From Litomosoides sigmodontis (taxonomy: Eukaryota; Nematoda; Chromadorea; Rhabditida; Onchocercidae): a stretch of 64,000 nt of DNA. Below the pieces are notes generated by a model that saw nothing but the letters and a program-made list of their open reading frames with translations, searched no databases and was not told the origin of the DNA. Positions 1 through 14,228 of the stretch are shown piece after piece (position 1 is the first letter of the stretch; each line of letters opens with the position of its first letter). Where the stretch lies: NCBI GenBank assembly GCA_963070105.1, contig OY718805.1:10513652-10577651 (forward strand). Reading direction: 5' to 3'. The translations under genes and the position numbers were made by a program.

Positions 1-368
1 AGATATTTCTGCTCTGAACTGTTTTAACAAAATAATGGATAGAAAGAGTTTTCACAAATTCATATTACCCAAAGAAATGAGAAGCGTCTTTGATCCAAGT
101 AGGAAGGAAGTTTATATGCAATATTTGGCTTCTCACTCTTACTTTCAACTTCTCCTTCCGCTTTTTATTCACCTCACTCTCTTCGGTTTCACACCGGGGA
201 GTTTTTTCTTACCATTTTATTTGGTCCAATACTACCTTACGAATTGTTTCTGATGTTCTGGACACTCTGCAGATCGTTAATCATTAATTAATGCCCGTTG
301 CGGCAGTTCCACTTACTCCTATGAGTTTCCCAGCTGACAGTTAAATTGTGCTTGCAGCTAACCTTATC
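1..368. other. Intergenic, no gene seen
   Basis: Short overlapping open frames at 35-287 have no recognisable domain, no splice-site support and no start context. The stretch runs directly into the ATT array. I see nothing else in it. Confidence 0.6.
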
Positions 369-2734
<2,366 letters not shown>

Positions 2735-2932
2735 GTCATATTTTCGTAATTCCGTTTTCAGTTGTGGTGAAACGTTTTTTACGATTTTCAAGTAATCAAT
2801 TGCATAAAGCAGAAATTTAAAAAGCATTATGAACGCCTTCTAAAGCGAAGGAAGAGCTGAAATTTTATTCCTTTTTTAGTTCTTCCTTTCTTGATAGGCA
2901 AGAATATTTTGAAGTATCAGTGCGATAAGGAT

Positions 2933-3067
2933 ATGCCAGAAGTCAGGATGAATGAGTTGAAAGTAAGCAGTAACATAAATAATTCGATTGAAATTACTGA
3001 CGAAGTAACCAACGAATCCGGAAATACCACTCGTAATATTAACCACATGGTGGTCGGTCCTCAGTGA
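2933..3067 (+). CDS. Possible short ORF (44 aa) or exon, hypothetical
   Basis: An ATG at 2933 opens a 44-codon frame ending in TGA at 3065-3067. The composition is rich in Asn, Glu, Thr, Ile and Ser, with little of the Phe/Leu/Ile bias typical of random AT-rich frames here. It begins MPEVRMNELK and ends VVGPQ. No domain is recognisable. It could be a lone exon of an unseen gene, a short peptide gene or chance. The only support is its composition. Confidence 0.15.
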   Translation: MPEVRMNELKVSSNINNSIEITDEVTNESGNTTRNINHMVVGPQ

Positions 3068-3438
3068 TTCCTATCGCAAAACACATTTTAAATAACTGAT
3101 GGATGAGTTTCATTAGCAGTAGTAATTCGGGATCCTTAGAAGCTCATTAAAGCATCTCTCAGCTAACCCTGGTGCAACAAATTTATTTTCTGAAGTCATT
3201 CAAGACAGCCTTTATCAAACGTGTGTGTCTAAAATATTCCACAGCAAAAAATGATTGTGCAGATGAAATACGGACTAGCAACGAATTATCCGCTCTCTTT
3301 GTTCATTTGCCGAAGCCAACAACAACGACTGGTTGGACATGTTGCGCCCGGCTGTAGAAGAGATATTTGAAGCATCTCTTACATCTCTTCCGAAGGAATT
3401 ATATTATTCTCATATGTTTGACTGTACTTATTTCATCC

Positions 3439-3482
3439 CTCCCAATTTGGTTGTACAAAATTTTGTACAACCAAATTGGGAG
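3439..3482. repeat. Perfect 44-bp palindrome
   Basis: The two 22-base arms (3439-3460 and 3461-3482) are exact reverse complements with no spacer. The arm starts CTCCCAATTTGGTTG. In single strand it would form a full hairpin or cruciform. Confidence 0.95.
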
Positions 3483-3490
3483 CGATGAAC

Positions 3491-3535
3491 TTTTGCATTT
3501 AAGGTCCCTGAAAAAAAATTTTGCATTTAAGGTCC
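3491..3535. repeat. 17-bp direct repeat, two copies
   Basis: The unit TTTTGCATTTAAGGTCC occurs at 3491-3507 and again at 3519-3535, with 11 bases between. It begins eight bases after the perfect palindrome. The arrangement resembles a replication-slippage or insertion footprint, but no mobile element ends are visible. Confidence 0.9.
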
Positions 3536-5443
3536 TTCACCCAGAATCTCTGTCTTTGCTCTTCAATTCCATCCTCTCTCGCAACGTATGAAGAGCGAAG
3601 TAATAGAAATGAAGCCAACTGTGATATTTTCCTCATTCGCTCTAGTTTTCATCGTTTCGAAGTTCCAGTTTCTTCCTTCCTTACACAACAAATCGTACGT
3701 ACCTACCGCAAAGCGAACGGGGTGCTGCGCAATCAATTACGTTTCCTAAATTTCTTCAGTGTGCTGACACTGTTCCGTAAGGCGCAGCAATTTACAGTTC
3801 AAATGGCTAACCGACTATTTCTCTTATCTCTTTTTATTTCTCTTATCTTTGAGGAGACCGAGATCAGTTGACGTACTTGGTTTCTGCGATGAATTGTCAG
3901 CACTATGAAGTAGTCTAATAAGAATTTCGAAATGCCTTAATTTTATGTAGTGTTCCAAGTGTAAGAAAAAAATTCAAATTCAAGCCGTAAGGCTGAGTTG
4001 ATACAGTCTACTTTGAGAACGTGTAAAGAATTGTTAAGCGCCTTGTTAGAAAATCTTGGAATGCCAGCAATGCTCATGGAAAAGCATCGAGCTGTAAGAT
4101 AAATTCCTTAAGTGAGATAATGACGCACTGGATGGATACTGTCTGACTTAAAATTGAAAAATCAACGATTAGCTTGCTAACATTTGAATACTGCAAAGCT
4201 TTCGGTGCGGTAGAAGAAATTTTTTGAAAAGACTTTTTGTGGCAACTTTGTGGCTACTTTGAGTTGGTAAAAAAAAAGTGCATACGGACACACCGTAAGC
4301 AACAAGGCAAATATAAGTGCGAAACGAATTTCGACTGACGTATGTGTTAAATAGTTTGCAAATTTAAGGTTCATATATGTGCTCAGACGTCCGAACGTAT
4401 CGACCGTTCAGACAAATGAGCGTCTTCGCTGGTTACGTACTTTTTCATCAACGGTACCATAGATTTAGATTGTACTGCGAACTTGTGGCTTCTTAGTGGT
4501 TAATAACATCATACGGATAGCAATAACGCTAACGAAGAGCAATTTTGTTGCAAATCCTATCTTCATATTTTTAAATCCTATTTCTTCCGCTTACCTCGCT
4601 CGGGACCTCACCCCTTTTCAAAATGCAGGAAATGAATGAACGCCCTTCCAGTTAATTCGGCTTAGTTAATCGGACGAAATCACATCGGCTGATTCAAGTA
4701 CTAGTACTCTTGGGAATCAGAGACCCTAATGCTCTTTCCCTTAGATGACTTCATCGTTTAGGAATCACCATTACACGCATTTCTAATAGGAGCCTGTTTC
4801 ATAAACAAAAATGTATTTCATTGCTCCGGAGACTTTAACAGTGACAATGAACATTCATTCAAGCCACGACTTGAATGGAGGTGCTGAATTGTATGCAGCG
4901 CTGGAAGGAAAAGTACTAATAACAAGGCACATATAGCTTAATATTTACTCTGACGATTGGTATAGATTTTTTGCATAACCACACTACCACAAAACACACT
5001 TTTTTCAGCACCAAAAATCGAGAATTTTCTACAGCAAATAGGAGATATATATATATTAAAATAAAATGTGGTATGAGAAATATATAAATATAGGAGAAAT
5101 GTTCCTTTCTCATATTAGCCTCCCAAGATACCAATTCATATAACATTTTAAAAAATACAAAGGATAAACTTTTCATCAGTAGATAGCGAAAATGAAATGA
5201 GCAGTCTAACACACATGAAATCATGCAAATCGTATTTTTTTGAAGCCCAGCAATTGTATTTTATTAGTATTAAATGGCTAATGATTCTCTAATCTAAGTA
5301 TACGTCCTTTCTGGAAAAGTTTATTTTCTTTAAGAAGCAGCTCTTCATCATCGTCCAGTCCACTATTCTCAATACTCTCTGAATTAATGATTACAATTGA
5401 GACATAATAATAAATATCACAGAAAAGTAATTAATCACATTCT

Positions 5444-7790
5444 TTAATAGAAACAAATTGTATGTAAAATGTTCCGCCGACTGTTATTCTGTTCAAATTC
5501 TGTTAATACTTCATCAATTTCATTGTCCAAATCTTCACAAGCTTCTAACTGAAATGTCGTGCGCAGTGAAACACATAGAGAACACTTCATTAACAAAGAT
5601 TTCGAAAAATCTACCTCAGTTTTAATATTTTACACCAACCGAGAAAGAAAAAACTATCCCCAAAATATCCTACTTATATCACTGCAATGCTAACTCCAAC
5701 TAAAGTTGATGTGCAAGGCCCAAATATTTGAAATAGAAAGAATAATCAAGGATCTTCAAAATCCTCCTTAAGTTTCCGATTGGGCACCTGGAGCACACTT
5801 ACATATATTGCAATATAGAATTTCTTCCGAAGCACAAAAATGAAGATAATAATATATTACAATATAAAGTAATGCTCGGGAATTTGTTTCTGGCTCATTG
5901 ACTTTTGAAATTAAAATACAAAACAAGTTAACACAATTTTTCTTAAAACGAACCTTGGCACATAGATCACAAACAAACAAAGCTCCTATTGTAGCTTCTT
6001 CATGGTTATCCTGTATATCAATATTGATAACATGAACACTGTCTCCTTCATTTGTATCTCGCGTCTGTAAATCATCCACTATCTAAAACAAAAAATGAGT
6101 ACACGACAGCAATTGAATTTAGACAAATAAAGCTTTGATACCAATCAAAAGGCTAGTAGAGTTGTAACTATTTCTCAATTTATAATGCGAAAATATATTT
6201 TACAGTGTGCAGGCCTGTGCATAAGTAGTTCATATGCTGGCATTTCGAAAGATTTGTAATGCCAAAAATTGTCCAGTACAATTCATCTTCTTGTCATACT
6301 GTGATAATTCGAGATACTTTGTTTGGCTATTTGTGTCCAAATTATCTCTTTCTTTTCAACCATGAACTAAAGAATCCATAATATGGTTTCCTAATGTTAT
6401 ACAAACAAAAGTAATGTTTTATACCTATAATGTTGGGTAAGCATTTTTAAGTAAGTATTCCAGATCTATTTCGGGCTTTACTTCAAATAAAGCTATACAT
6501 TTAAATCAGTTCATCACAACACAATCATTTGATGTGAAATAAATCTCACCTGATCATATACTCTCTCTTCTAGACATATTATAACATCAAATTTCCCGCT
6601 GAAATGTTGAAATTTCTGTGGCATATCTTTTATCCTACGATTGCGATCCAACATATTTAACAAACCATTCTGCGTATATCTAAAAATATTAATCTATTGA
6701 AATCGAAGAAAGCATTAAAATAAAACATGAAAAGCTTTTATGTAACTTAAATGAAACATAGACAACAAAATGAAGAAAAAACACTACTTACAGCTGGGGA
6801 TCTTTTTGTTTCAAATCGTTGTAAATGAACTCATACGTTGCTACACCAAAATCATAGCAATTTGGCCGATCCGGAGTAGGACCCGGTAACTTCACCTGAC
6901 TTCCCGAACCAAATGATTCTACATTGAAGCCTCTCTTCCTGAAATGAACAATTCTGTTGAGAATGATGGGATGGCAAAATTACCATACACGTTCCTTTCC
7001 ACAACATGTGATCTTGATGGCAGTAGAAAGTGATAACGTGATAACCTAACACAAACTTTGTTCTTACCACTTTCCTGTTAAATAATTCGTATCAAACTAT
7101 CCGTGATATTTTCAAGAGCTGTAAAAAGAGAGGTAAAATAAACCGTTCTCACCAAGTGAGAGTGAAATACATCGTCCAACTGTCATTATCATGATAAAAA
7201 AATTAGCGTCTTGATTTTAAAATGTTTTAAGACTGCGTAAAAATCGATTAAAAAGCCGAATGCAAAAAGTTGTAATAGTCCTCCTTTAAATTATCTATCA
7301 AGGATTAACAAATGATTATGTACGTAGGATAATTGCCAACTTCGTCATATAGTGCTGGAAAAATACTTAACCTTCTTACAGTAAAAATGTCTTCATTTCT
7401 GTACAGTCATAATTTCCCGAATAGAACAAGAATAACTTAAACAAATTTATAAAGTTAATAAGACATTACCCCTCTCCTAAAAACTATGCGGAAGAAAATT
7501 AGTCATACTAACACTAAATGTAACACTATTACCCATTGGGAGAGATACCATACATTTTTTAGTTTCTATGATTAAGTGCCAATTAGCGCCAGAAAGGACG
7601 AAATGAATTCTGCAACCTCTCAAGACACATCGAATAGTATTGCCGATACGTCAGTGTCAACAATTCCAGACCGAATTCAAGGATAACTTGAAAGTAAATA
7701 ATTGTTTAAAACTTACTGTAGGAAGCTATGGGCCTCCATACTCCTGTTCATGTTGCTCGAGCAACTTACCGCAAAACGTAATTTTCCCAT
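5444..7790 (-). CDS. ssu-72: SSU72, RNA polymerase II CTD phosphatase
   Basis: SSU72 is a nuclear cysteine phosphatase that removes phosphate from Ser5 and Ser7 of the RNA polymerase II C-terminal repeat. It works within the cleavage and polyadenylation machinery. The model is complement(join(5444..5548, 5954..6082, 6550..6679, 6792..6938, 7717..7790)). All phases agree and give 194 residues, the same length as the human protein. The N-terminus MGKLRFAVSC carries the catalytic CX5RS loop (CSSNMNRS, about residues 10-17) followed by MEAH. Further on come RKRGF-like, LPGPTPDRPNCYDF, LDRNRRIKD and the C-terminal signature NIDIQDNHEEAT with its conserved Asp. The protein ends in ICFY, like the family. 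The start is the only ATG before the catalytic loop. Nothing looks broken. The first intron is about 0.78 kb. Confidence 0.97.
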
Positions 7791-9937
7791 GCCCGCCACT
7801 ACCTAATATTCCCCTCGACGATACGATCTTGTGATTTGTCAGTACACTGATGTACAAGACCTCTGTAGCACAGAATTTTGAACAAAAGTACTGAAAGCGC
7901 AATCATTTTTATGTTCTAATATGTTTTCAATAATAAAATAATGGTCGAATTCCCTTAGCACCTAATTCATCCCTGAATAGTCCGCGTTTAATGACAGAAT
8001 CTGTCGGTACGCAAAACTTAATACCATTAAATTACAGAAAGAGAAAAAGAAAGTTGAAAATTAATCCATTATTTATGTCTGCAAATGATGAAGGAATATT
8101 TTCCATAATAAAAGAATATGAAAACGCTGCAAGAATTTGACAACCTCTGAATGTACGGAAAAGGGAATTAAATGATACCTACGTCAATGACTGAGAAAAT
8201 AACATGAGAAAATATATACCTGATATAACTAACATTAGAATAGTAGAAATGGTGACCAGTTTCAAAGGAAGAGAGGAGACAATGTGCGGAAGAGTTCCGA
8301 GAATGAAGGGAAGGACAAGTCAAAACATGACTAACCATTGATATGTGTAATGACACATTAAAATGAAAGTGAGACACATTAAAACAGAATGTGCAGATAT
8401 TACAGAGAACCAAATGTTATGAGAGAGGAATTAAAACAACTTTACATAATAAGAACAATTACCACTTAATTAGAACAGATAAAATTCGACAGAAGCTGAG
8501 ACCTAGCCAAACACCACTGACCCCGTGGATGAAGAACTGCATCCACGCAATCGCTGCAAGAGAAGTTCAAACTGATACAGCTTCTCATGTGCTCGTGATC
8601 CTCTATTCAGCTTTTTAGTAGACGATGACGTTAGCTTGAAAAAAAAAGGTAAGGGAACAAGTCGATTCAGGACTTCGAAATGCTAATCTTTGAGACTATT
8701 GATTCCCCAAACTTCCTCTTCATAAGTTCAGCTTCTAATCTTTACCTTTAAAATTCGGTTAATTTTTTAAAGTTGTTTAAAATTAATATATGAAGAGCTG
8801 ATGCTATAAATACGATTTACCTCAGTATTTTTGTTTTCAAGAGCAATGTTGAGTAGTGAATTTGAAATTGGAATTTATTGCCAGTTCGTGAGATTTGATT
8901 AAAATTTTGAAATCGTAACTGTAATGTCTGTTGGTAAGATATGAATGTTTGGATGTTTCAATCCATTACGTTCTAATATCTGATATCGTTATATCTGTGC
9001 TATTTTACAGTCCCTTATGGTACTGGTTAGGTAATATTTCGAAACATTTCTAGAAGCTTCATGTTAATGGAATAAAATATCTGTCAGCTATTGGCACTTA
9101 ATAAAATTTTAGTGGAAGTTAGATAATAACCGTTGCTTTTTGCAGAATTGCTTAATTTATAGCAATTTCTTCAAATTGACTGGTCGGTTGATTGACTGGT
9201 CGTATTCATATTTCATGCTGACTTGGCAACGCCAAATATATTCTGGGGCACCGAACGTTCGAATGCCCAACATTATATATACCTACACACTCTGTCCAGA
9301 AGGACGGGTTCGTTGTGCATTTCGTGGTAACGGATTGTAGTTGTCAGTTGTGCATGATTTCTTTACTTATACAAAAGTAAGGATGATATAACTAAACTTG
9401 GCTGGTTTGAAATTGCCATGCAATTTGCAGTATATTTATATCGTTGGCGCAAATGTTTATATTCATACGTCGACAAGCGTTGAAATAAGCCAACAATTAG
9501 CGCTGTGGATTTTTGATTGTGCTAAGTTAAACGTACGTGCATTTATTGCTGCAACGTATTTAGTGGACATAAGAGAAGGAAATGAAGGATGTATTTGTTA
9601 TTTGCACTAATAACGTTGCAATGATTGGAGTGATTGATGTTAACGTGTTCAGTTCGCTACTGCTCACTGTTTACTGTTGAGAAGAAAAGAGCAGAACTAG
9701 TTGGTCAGTGATTACTAGTACGCACCTTAAGTGCTATATGTTTGCCATTAATTCTATTCTTTGAATGGACAGAAGCTGGAATACAGAGCTCAATGTTTCA
9801 GTGATGCAAAGGACAGCCTCAGTAGCCTTGGGTGGAATAGCCTTTTTTCCATGTAGCAAGGGAATAGAGGAATAGGTAGCAAGTATTTGAAATACAAATA
9901 AAACACTTTCGTTGGCTTTCGTTTTCTTTTATTTCAG
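7791..9937. other. Divergent promoter region between SSU72 (-) and the 9.9 kb gene (+)
   Basis: This 2.1 kb stretch separates two divergently transcribed genes and should hold the promoters of both. The open frames in it (8168-8413 on -, 8391-8618, 9140-9340 and 9398-9610 on +) show no domain and no consistent splice signals. I see no tRNA, rRNA or mobile element. Confidence 0.5.
9931..9937 (+). promoter_or_regulatory. Probable spliced-leader acceptor before ATG 9938
   Basis: A T-rich tract ends in TTTCAG immediately before ATG at 9938, with no upstream exon that fits. In nematodes this is the usual picture of a trans-splice acceptor placing the spliced leader directly against the start codon. 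This is inference from position and motif. Confidence 0.5.
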
Positions 9938-12158
9938 ATGTCGATATATAACCTCCATTACGATACTTATCCAGGTAAAATTGTCGACTTTTATTCATTA
10001 AGTGCCAAGAAATGCGTACTTCTGATGTATAATGACGAAATGAAGTTGCTAACACAATATCTATTGTTAATGAATAAGGAAACAAATGATACGATTGAAA
10101 TTTTATGTCGAAATTGGAAAATTGACGCTTCTGAAGCACTTCGAGTTGGTAAGTTATCTACAGATATGCTACATAACGTTTGAGAATTTATCAAATTTGG
10201 AAAAAATTGTTCGGATAAAATACCCACATTAGTTAAAAATAATTTATTTTTTTTTTCTCGTTTTGAGGAAACTTTTTCCTTACGTTTATCATTAAGCATT
10301 AAATTGGGTGAAATCATAGGAATGATACAAGCTGTACTATTTAGGTCGCTAACACTTTTAATAGTATGGAATAACAAAGTTAGTGGTATCTTTTTCATCA
10401 GAACATTTTCTAGTCGATTTTTCTGTAAAGATTAAATATTTCTAAATTTCTAAATATTTCATTTCCGCTGCTAGGACTTTTAAGCATTACTAAATTATTC
10501 GTCGATATAAATTTATTAGTACCAATCGTTTTTAGGATACGGTGGTTTGCCTTTTGGGTATATTGTAGTAAGTGGATATACAACCCCAGAATTGGGAAAT
10601 GCTTTGGATGTGCGGATGTTACCTGCTGATCCAGGATCGGTGACTATTCCGGCAATCAATATGGATAGGCAGGTGGAAGATTCTAAAAGAATGGAGTTAT
10701 TCTCAAATACAATTATAAAATTGTATATAATTCCTTTTAGCATAACTGTTAGGACTACCTTATGTTTAGTTTATCCTTGGCTATCCTCAATAAACCATTC
10801 ATAACGGAATAGAACGGAAGTGTGAAATAAGAACATTAATGGCGTGTATCTGCTATCGTTCAACTTATTCTGATAATTACAAATGATTATAATTACAGTA
10901 TTATTGTTCTTGAAAATTTTTTAAATATTTTTAATTCACCAGGTTGCGAGGCTAGAATCATTGATAAAGCAACATCCGTCACGGAATTTGACTGTTTGGC
11001 CCGGATCAGTGCCCCTGATAAACGATAAAGGACTTTATTTCCTGCTTACACGGTACTGCCTTCACTTAATTATCTCAAGAATAATGTTTATACAGGATAA
11101 TTTTTGCTTTTTTGTCGATGATGAAGGACATTTTATTGCTTCAAAAAAAAATATCCTATAGTTTTTGTAGGAGAACAGGTCAAATGTTAGTTTATGAAAC
11201 AAGTCTTCTTGGTGCGATTGAGTTTTTACCTGATGGAACATACAATCCAATGTTGATTGCAGTAGACGACTCCGCAATTAAGTAAGTTTCAATTTATTAT
11301 TTGTCTAAATAACTTATGTCGAAGTGTTTAGAACAAAAAAAATAATAAAGAATGATTTAAAAATTTTTTTGATGGATGCATTTAATAATTGCAGGCATCT
11401 TTCAGAACGAGAACTTTGCATTAATTACGTGTCTATGTTGGCTCAACGTGATCGGACCTGTTGGATGAATTCTGCCGTACCGGCTGATCCATCTCATTGG
11501 AGGAATGTTTTGCAAAGAACCGTTGTTATAATTTCGGGGTAAAACTTCAAGTTTCTAACTGATTCGTTTAACAATTATGGTTTAAAAAATATTGATAAAA
11601 TCTTTGACCATAAAATCTAATTAACAAAGTAAAAGTTTTGTAATTTCGAGTTTCTAATAAACCATGTATTTTCTTAATCGTGTTGTCACTACCAGGTTAA
11701 TATTGCTGTATTTTGGAACGTTGTTCCTGTGGTTATCAAATATCGATGGAGGGTTTTGTGCCTATTGGTTTATTCGTGCTTTCGTCTGGATCAGTGGTGT
11801 TCGTTTAATAGCTAGCATCGGATTAAATCCATCATTTTACGTATTCAAGTTGGATATGGATTGCTATCGATTGTCAACGAAGGATTTTAAAGTAAAATAA
11901 CTTTTATGGTGTAACATGGGAGTCTTAAAATTTTTCAACATAATATTAGAAGCATTTAAGGCGAATTGTACTTGGCTGAAGTTAGGTGGTCATGCAATGA
12001 TCGACATAATGAATGATGGTAGCGCCATTATGTCGGAAATAACCCACGAATGTAACATTATACGAGTTACTGAATTTCCACCGCCTTTTATTCCACAAAC
12101 GCTTCGCCGACAAGCACTAAATAAGTACAAGCTGAAATCTTCAACTGGTTTAAATTAA
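9938..12158 (+). CDS. Unrecognised protein with probable membrane segment; apparent frame break
   Basis: I do not recognise this family. Supported exons are 9938..10148, 10536..10672, 10943..11008 (perhaps reading on to 11095), 11096 to 11281, 11393..11539, about 11696..11890 and about 11948..12158; phases agree up to about 11140. The N-terminal part reads MSIYNLHYDTYPGK and ...GGLPFGYIVVSGYTTPELG. Later exons read LVYETSLLGAIEFLPDG and LSERELCINYVSMLAQRD. A hydrophobic run (VVIISGLILLYFGTLFLWL) looks like a transmembrane segment. The last part has FPPPFIPQTLRRQALNKY and ends at TAA 12156-12158. Between 11096 and 11281 the frame holds only if one A is removed from the A9 run near 11143-11151; otherwise TAG stops it at 11158-11160. 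That may be a sequencing error or a real lesion. Exon borders after 11540 are weak. Some phrases look beta-sheet-like, but I assign no function. Confidence 0.55.
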
Positions 12159-12732
12159 AGATGCTGAAATATGGAGAGTCGTAGAAAGAAAAAAATATAA
12201 AACAATAGCAAAAACGATCGCGAATGATTTTTGAAAAAGCTTAGTTTAATCAATCAGACCGTTAAGATGGGTAATAAAATTTGTGCTTAAAAGGACTTGG
12301 AATCTAAAACTTAAAAAATTTGATTATAGATGTATTCATTTATATCCAAAACTGTGTTCTTCTGAAATGCTTCGTCTGGAATGTGGGATTATGGATTATC
12401 CCGAATTATAGCTTTGCTAAAGGAAAGGAAATATATATGATCATTTTTGAGGGTAACGTTTTTCAAATACAAAATGTAAAGAATTTCATTGCGTTTGATG
12501 AATACGCCTTGCAAATACCGTTTTAAATTGAATATCAATGTTAGTTCTAGGAGATGTTTGTAACGGTAAACTTTAAGCAGGTAACTTAGGTACTTGAATG
12601 AAATATTTGGAACTTCAGAAGCTATTGAAGATTAGATGCTGGGAATCATTTATTAGCGTGCATTTTATTCATTTAAAACAATCAAGTCGAGCTAATGCTT
12701 ATTTAATTAGTGCATAATTAAACAGGAACAAG
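12159..12732. other. Convergent 3' intergenic
   Basis: The stretch lies between the 3' ends of the + gene at 9.9 kb and the - gene at 12.7 kb. The open frame at 12320-12526 has no support. No repeat was seen. Confidence 0.5.
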
Positions 12733-14228
12733 CTATTCACTACTACTTTGTTCGCGTTCCTCTGGAAGGTCGTCCACATATTCACCGGTATCAGCACTGT
12801 CATCTACCTGTAAAATATTGTTTATTCTATTCTGAAGGCTATATATGTGGATTCCTTGATGTGAACATATACTAATATTTAAAATCATATTTTTAGGAAA
12901 CTCTGACAGTAAATTATAAAATGGGATATGTACGAATATTCTTTCCTGCATTTCTCCTAAGCTCTGATATCTTGTTAAGTTCTTTACAGCTCGTCCATTT
13001 TGACGGCTAAATACAGATTGAAAATGTTAACATCTGACTGACTCGTTGTGAAATGCTTGCTTGCGTCTTATCGATAATTACGGATGTTACTAACGGTACA
13101 TCTTCAAGTTCCGTCTCTGATTGTGTTTTATTAATCTTTAACTTTTCACCCTTATTTCTCCGTTCTGCTGAAAATAATTAATTCTTTTAATTTTTGAACT
13201 AAAATGTGAAAGCGTACCTTACGAAAGATACCGTAATAACTCTGTTCTTCCTCAAAATTATGAACAAACAATCGAAACGCATTAATTCAGTCTTAAATTC
13301 AATCTACACTTGACCTACCTGCGTCAGGTTGTGTTGATTGCAAGGAAATCATTTTAACCGTTGTCTCTGATCGTATATGTACCTTTGGGGAGTGTTTCTG
13401 TACTTCTTTTTTGAGAGCTTCTGTTGTTATATTGGAAGTTCGCGGTGGTGCGGAAGTTGCACATGGTGCTGGTAATGGTGGCTGCTGTGTTGCTATCTAA
13501 ATTGAGAGTTTTAGTGGAAAGAGAAGAAAATATAAAGTGCTCGTTACTGCCATATTTCTCACATTTTTAATGCAATAGTGTGGGGAACTCGCAGATATTA
13601 TCAATTGAACTCCATACGTAACTTCCACAGAAAGAAGCGTTCACAAAGAAGCGTTCACTAACAAGGAGAAGCATGTGTCACTTAAATGAAAATGTTTCGG
13701 AAAATGAACAATGAAAAGAAAATTACCATAGCTTCATACTACGCTGGATAACATACGTGGAACGTATGAGCAAACGTGAAACCTTACGAGGTAGTTAAAA
13801 GTATGACATTTCGCATTTTTTTACAGAAAAATGTTCTTGTATTGTTTTAGATTTAACAACATTTGAAAATATCAAAGCCGAAAGTTTTCAACGGCTCTAT
13901 AAAATATTTTCTTAAAAATATTTATATAATTCATTGTTAAATTGTATTTTAAAATATATAATTCATAAATTAATAACTTAGAAATCTTAAAAAATCTCCA
14001 CAGTCTGCATGAAATAGAGCAAATTCACGTGAAATTATCCGACGAACAAAAAGCGAAATTTCGTTTACACATCACTAAATTGATAAAATTGGATTGAATA
14101 AAAGACCGAATAGCGTCATGAAGTTGAAAATATTAACCTCATGAGCTTACCGGTGGGTGCACGGTCAAAATTTTGACGTTTTGTGGTACTGCTTCCTCGT
14201 TTTGCTTACTTTTAGCTTGGCATAACAT
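12733..14228 (-). CDS. Small hypothetical low-complexity protein, about 151 aa
   Basis: No domain is recognised. The model is complement(join(12733..12807, 13043..13167, 13319..13496, 14151..14228)). All borders are GT/AG and the phases match through to a TAG at 12733-12735, giving 151 residues. It starts MLCQAKSKQNEEAVPQ. A Pro/Ala stretch (PPLPAPCATSAPP) follows, then a Ser/Thr/Lys-rich middle, then a very acidic tail (TGEYVDDLPEEREQSSSE). It is likely disordered and soluble, with no signal peptide or membrane segment. Phase agreement over four exons is the main evidence that it is real. The donor at 13042 (GTCAGT) is not ideal, and the ATG at 14228 is in frame but unconfirmed. It is the only - strand gene inside an otherwise + strand block. 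Confidence 0.5.

Larger units (their letters stand above)
2735..5443. other. Intergenic between ATT array and SSU72 3' end
   Basis: AT-rich DNA with only weak short open frames (for example 3521-3871 on + and 4916-5224 on -), none with recognisable domains or splice structure. It holds a small possible ORF at 2933-3067, a perfect palindrome at 3439-3482 and a 17-base direct repeat just after it. All are listed separately. Confidence 0.5.

Noticed and set aside
6852..7070. Possible first SSU72 exon just upstream of 6938
   Set aside because: The frame has no CX5RS motif; the true first exon with CSSNMNRS was found at 7717-7790 with matching phase.
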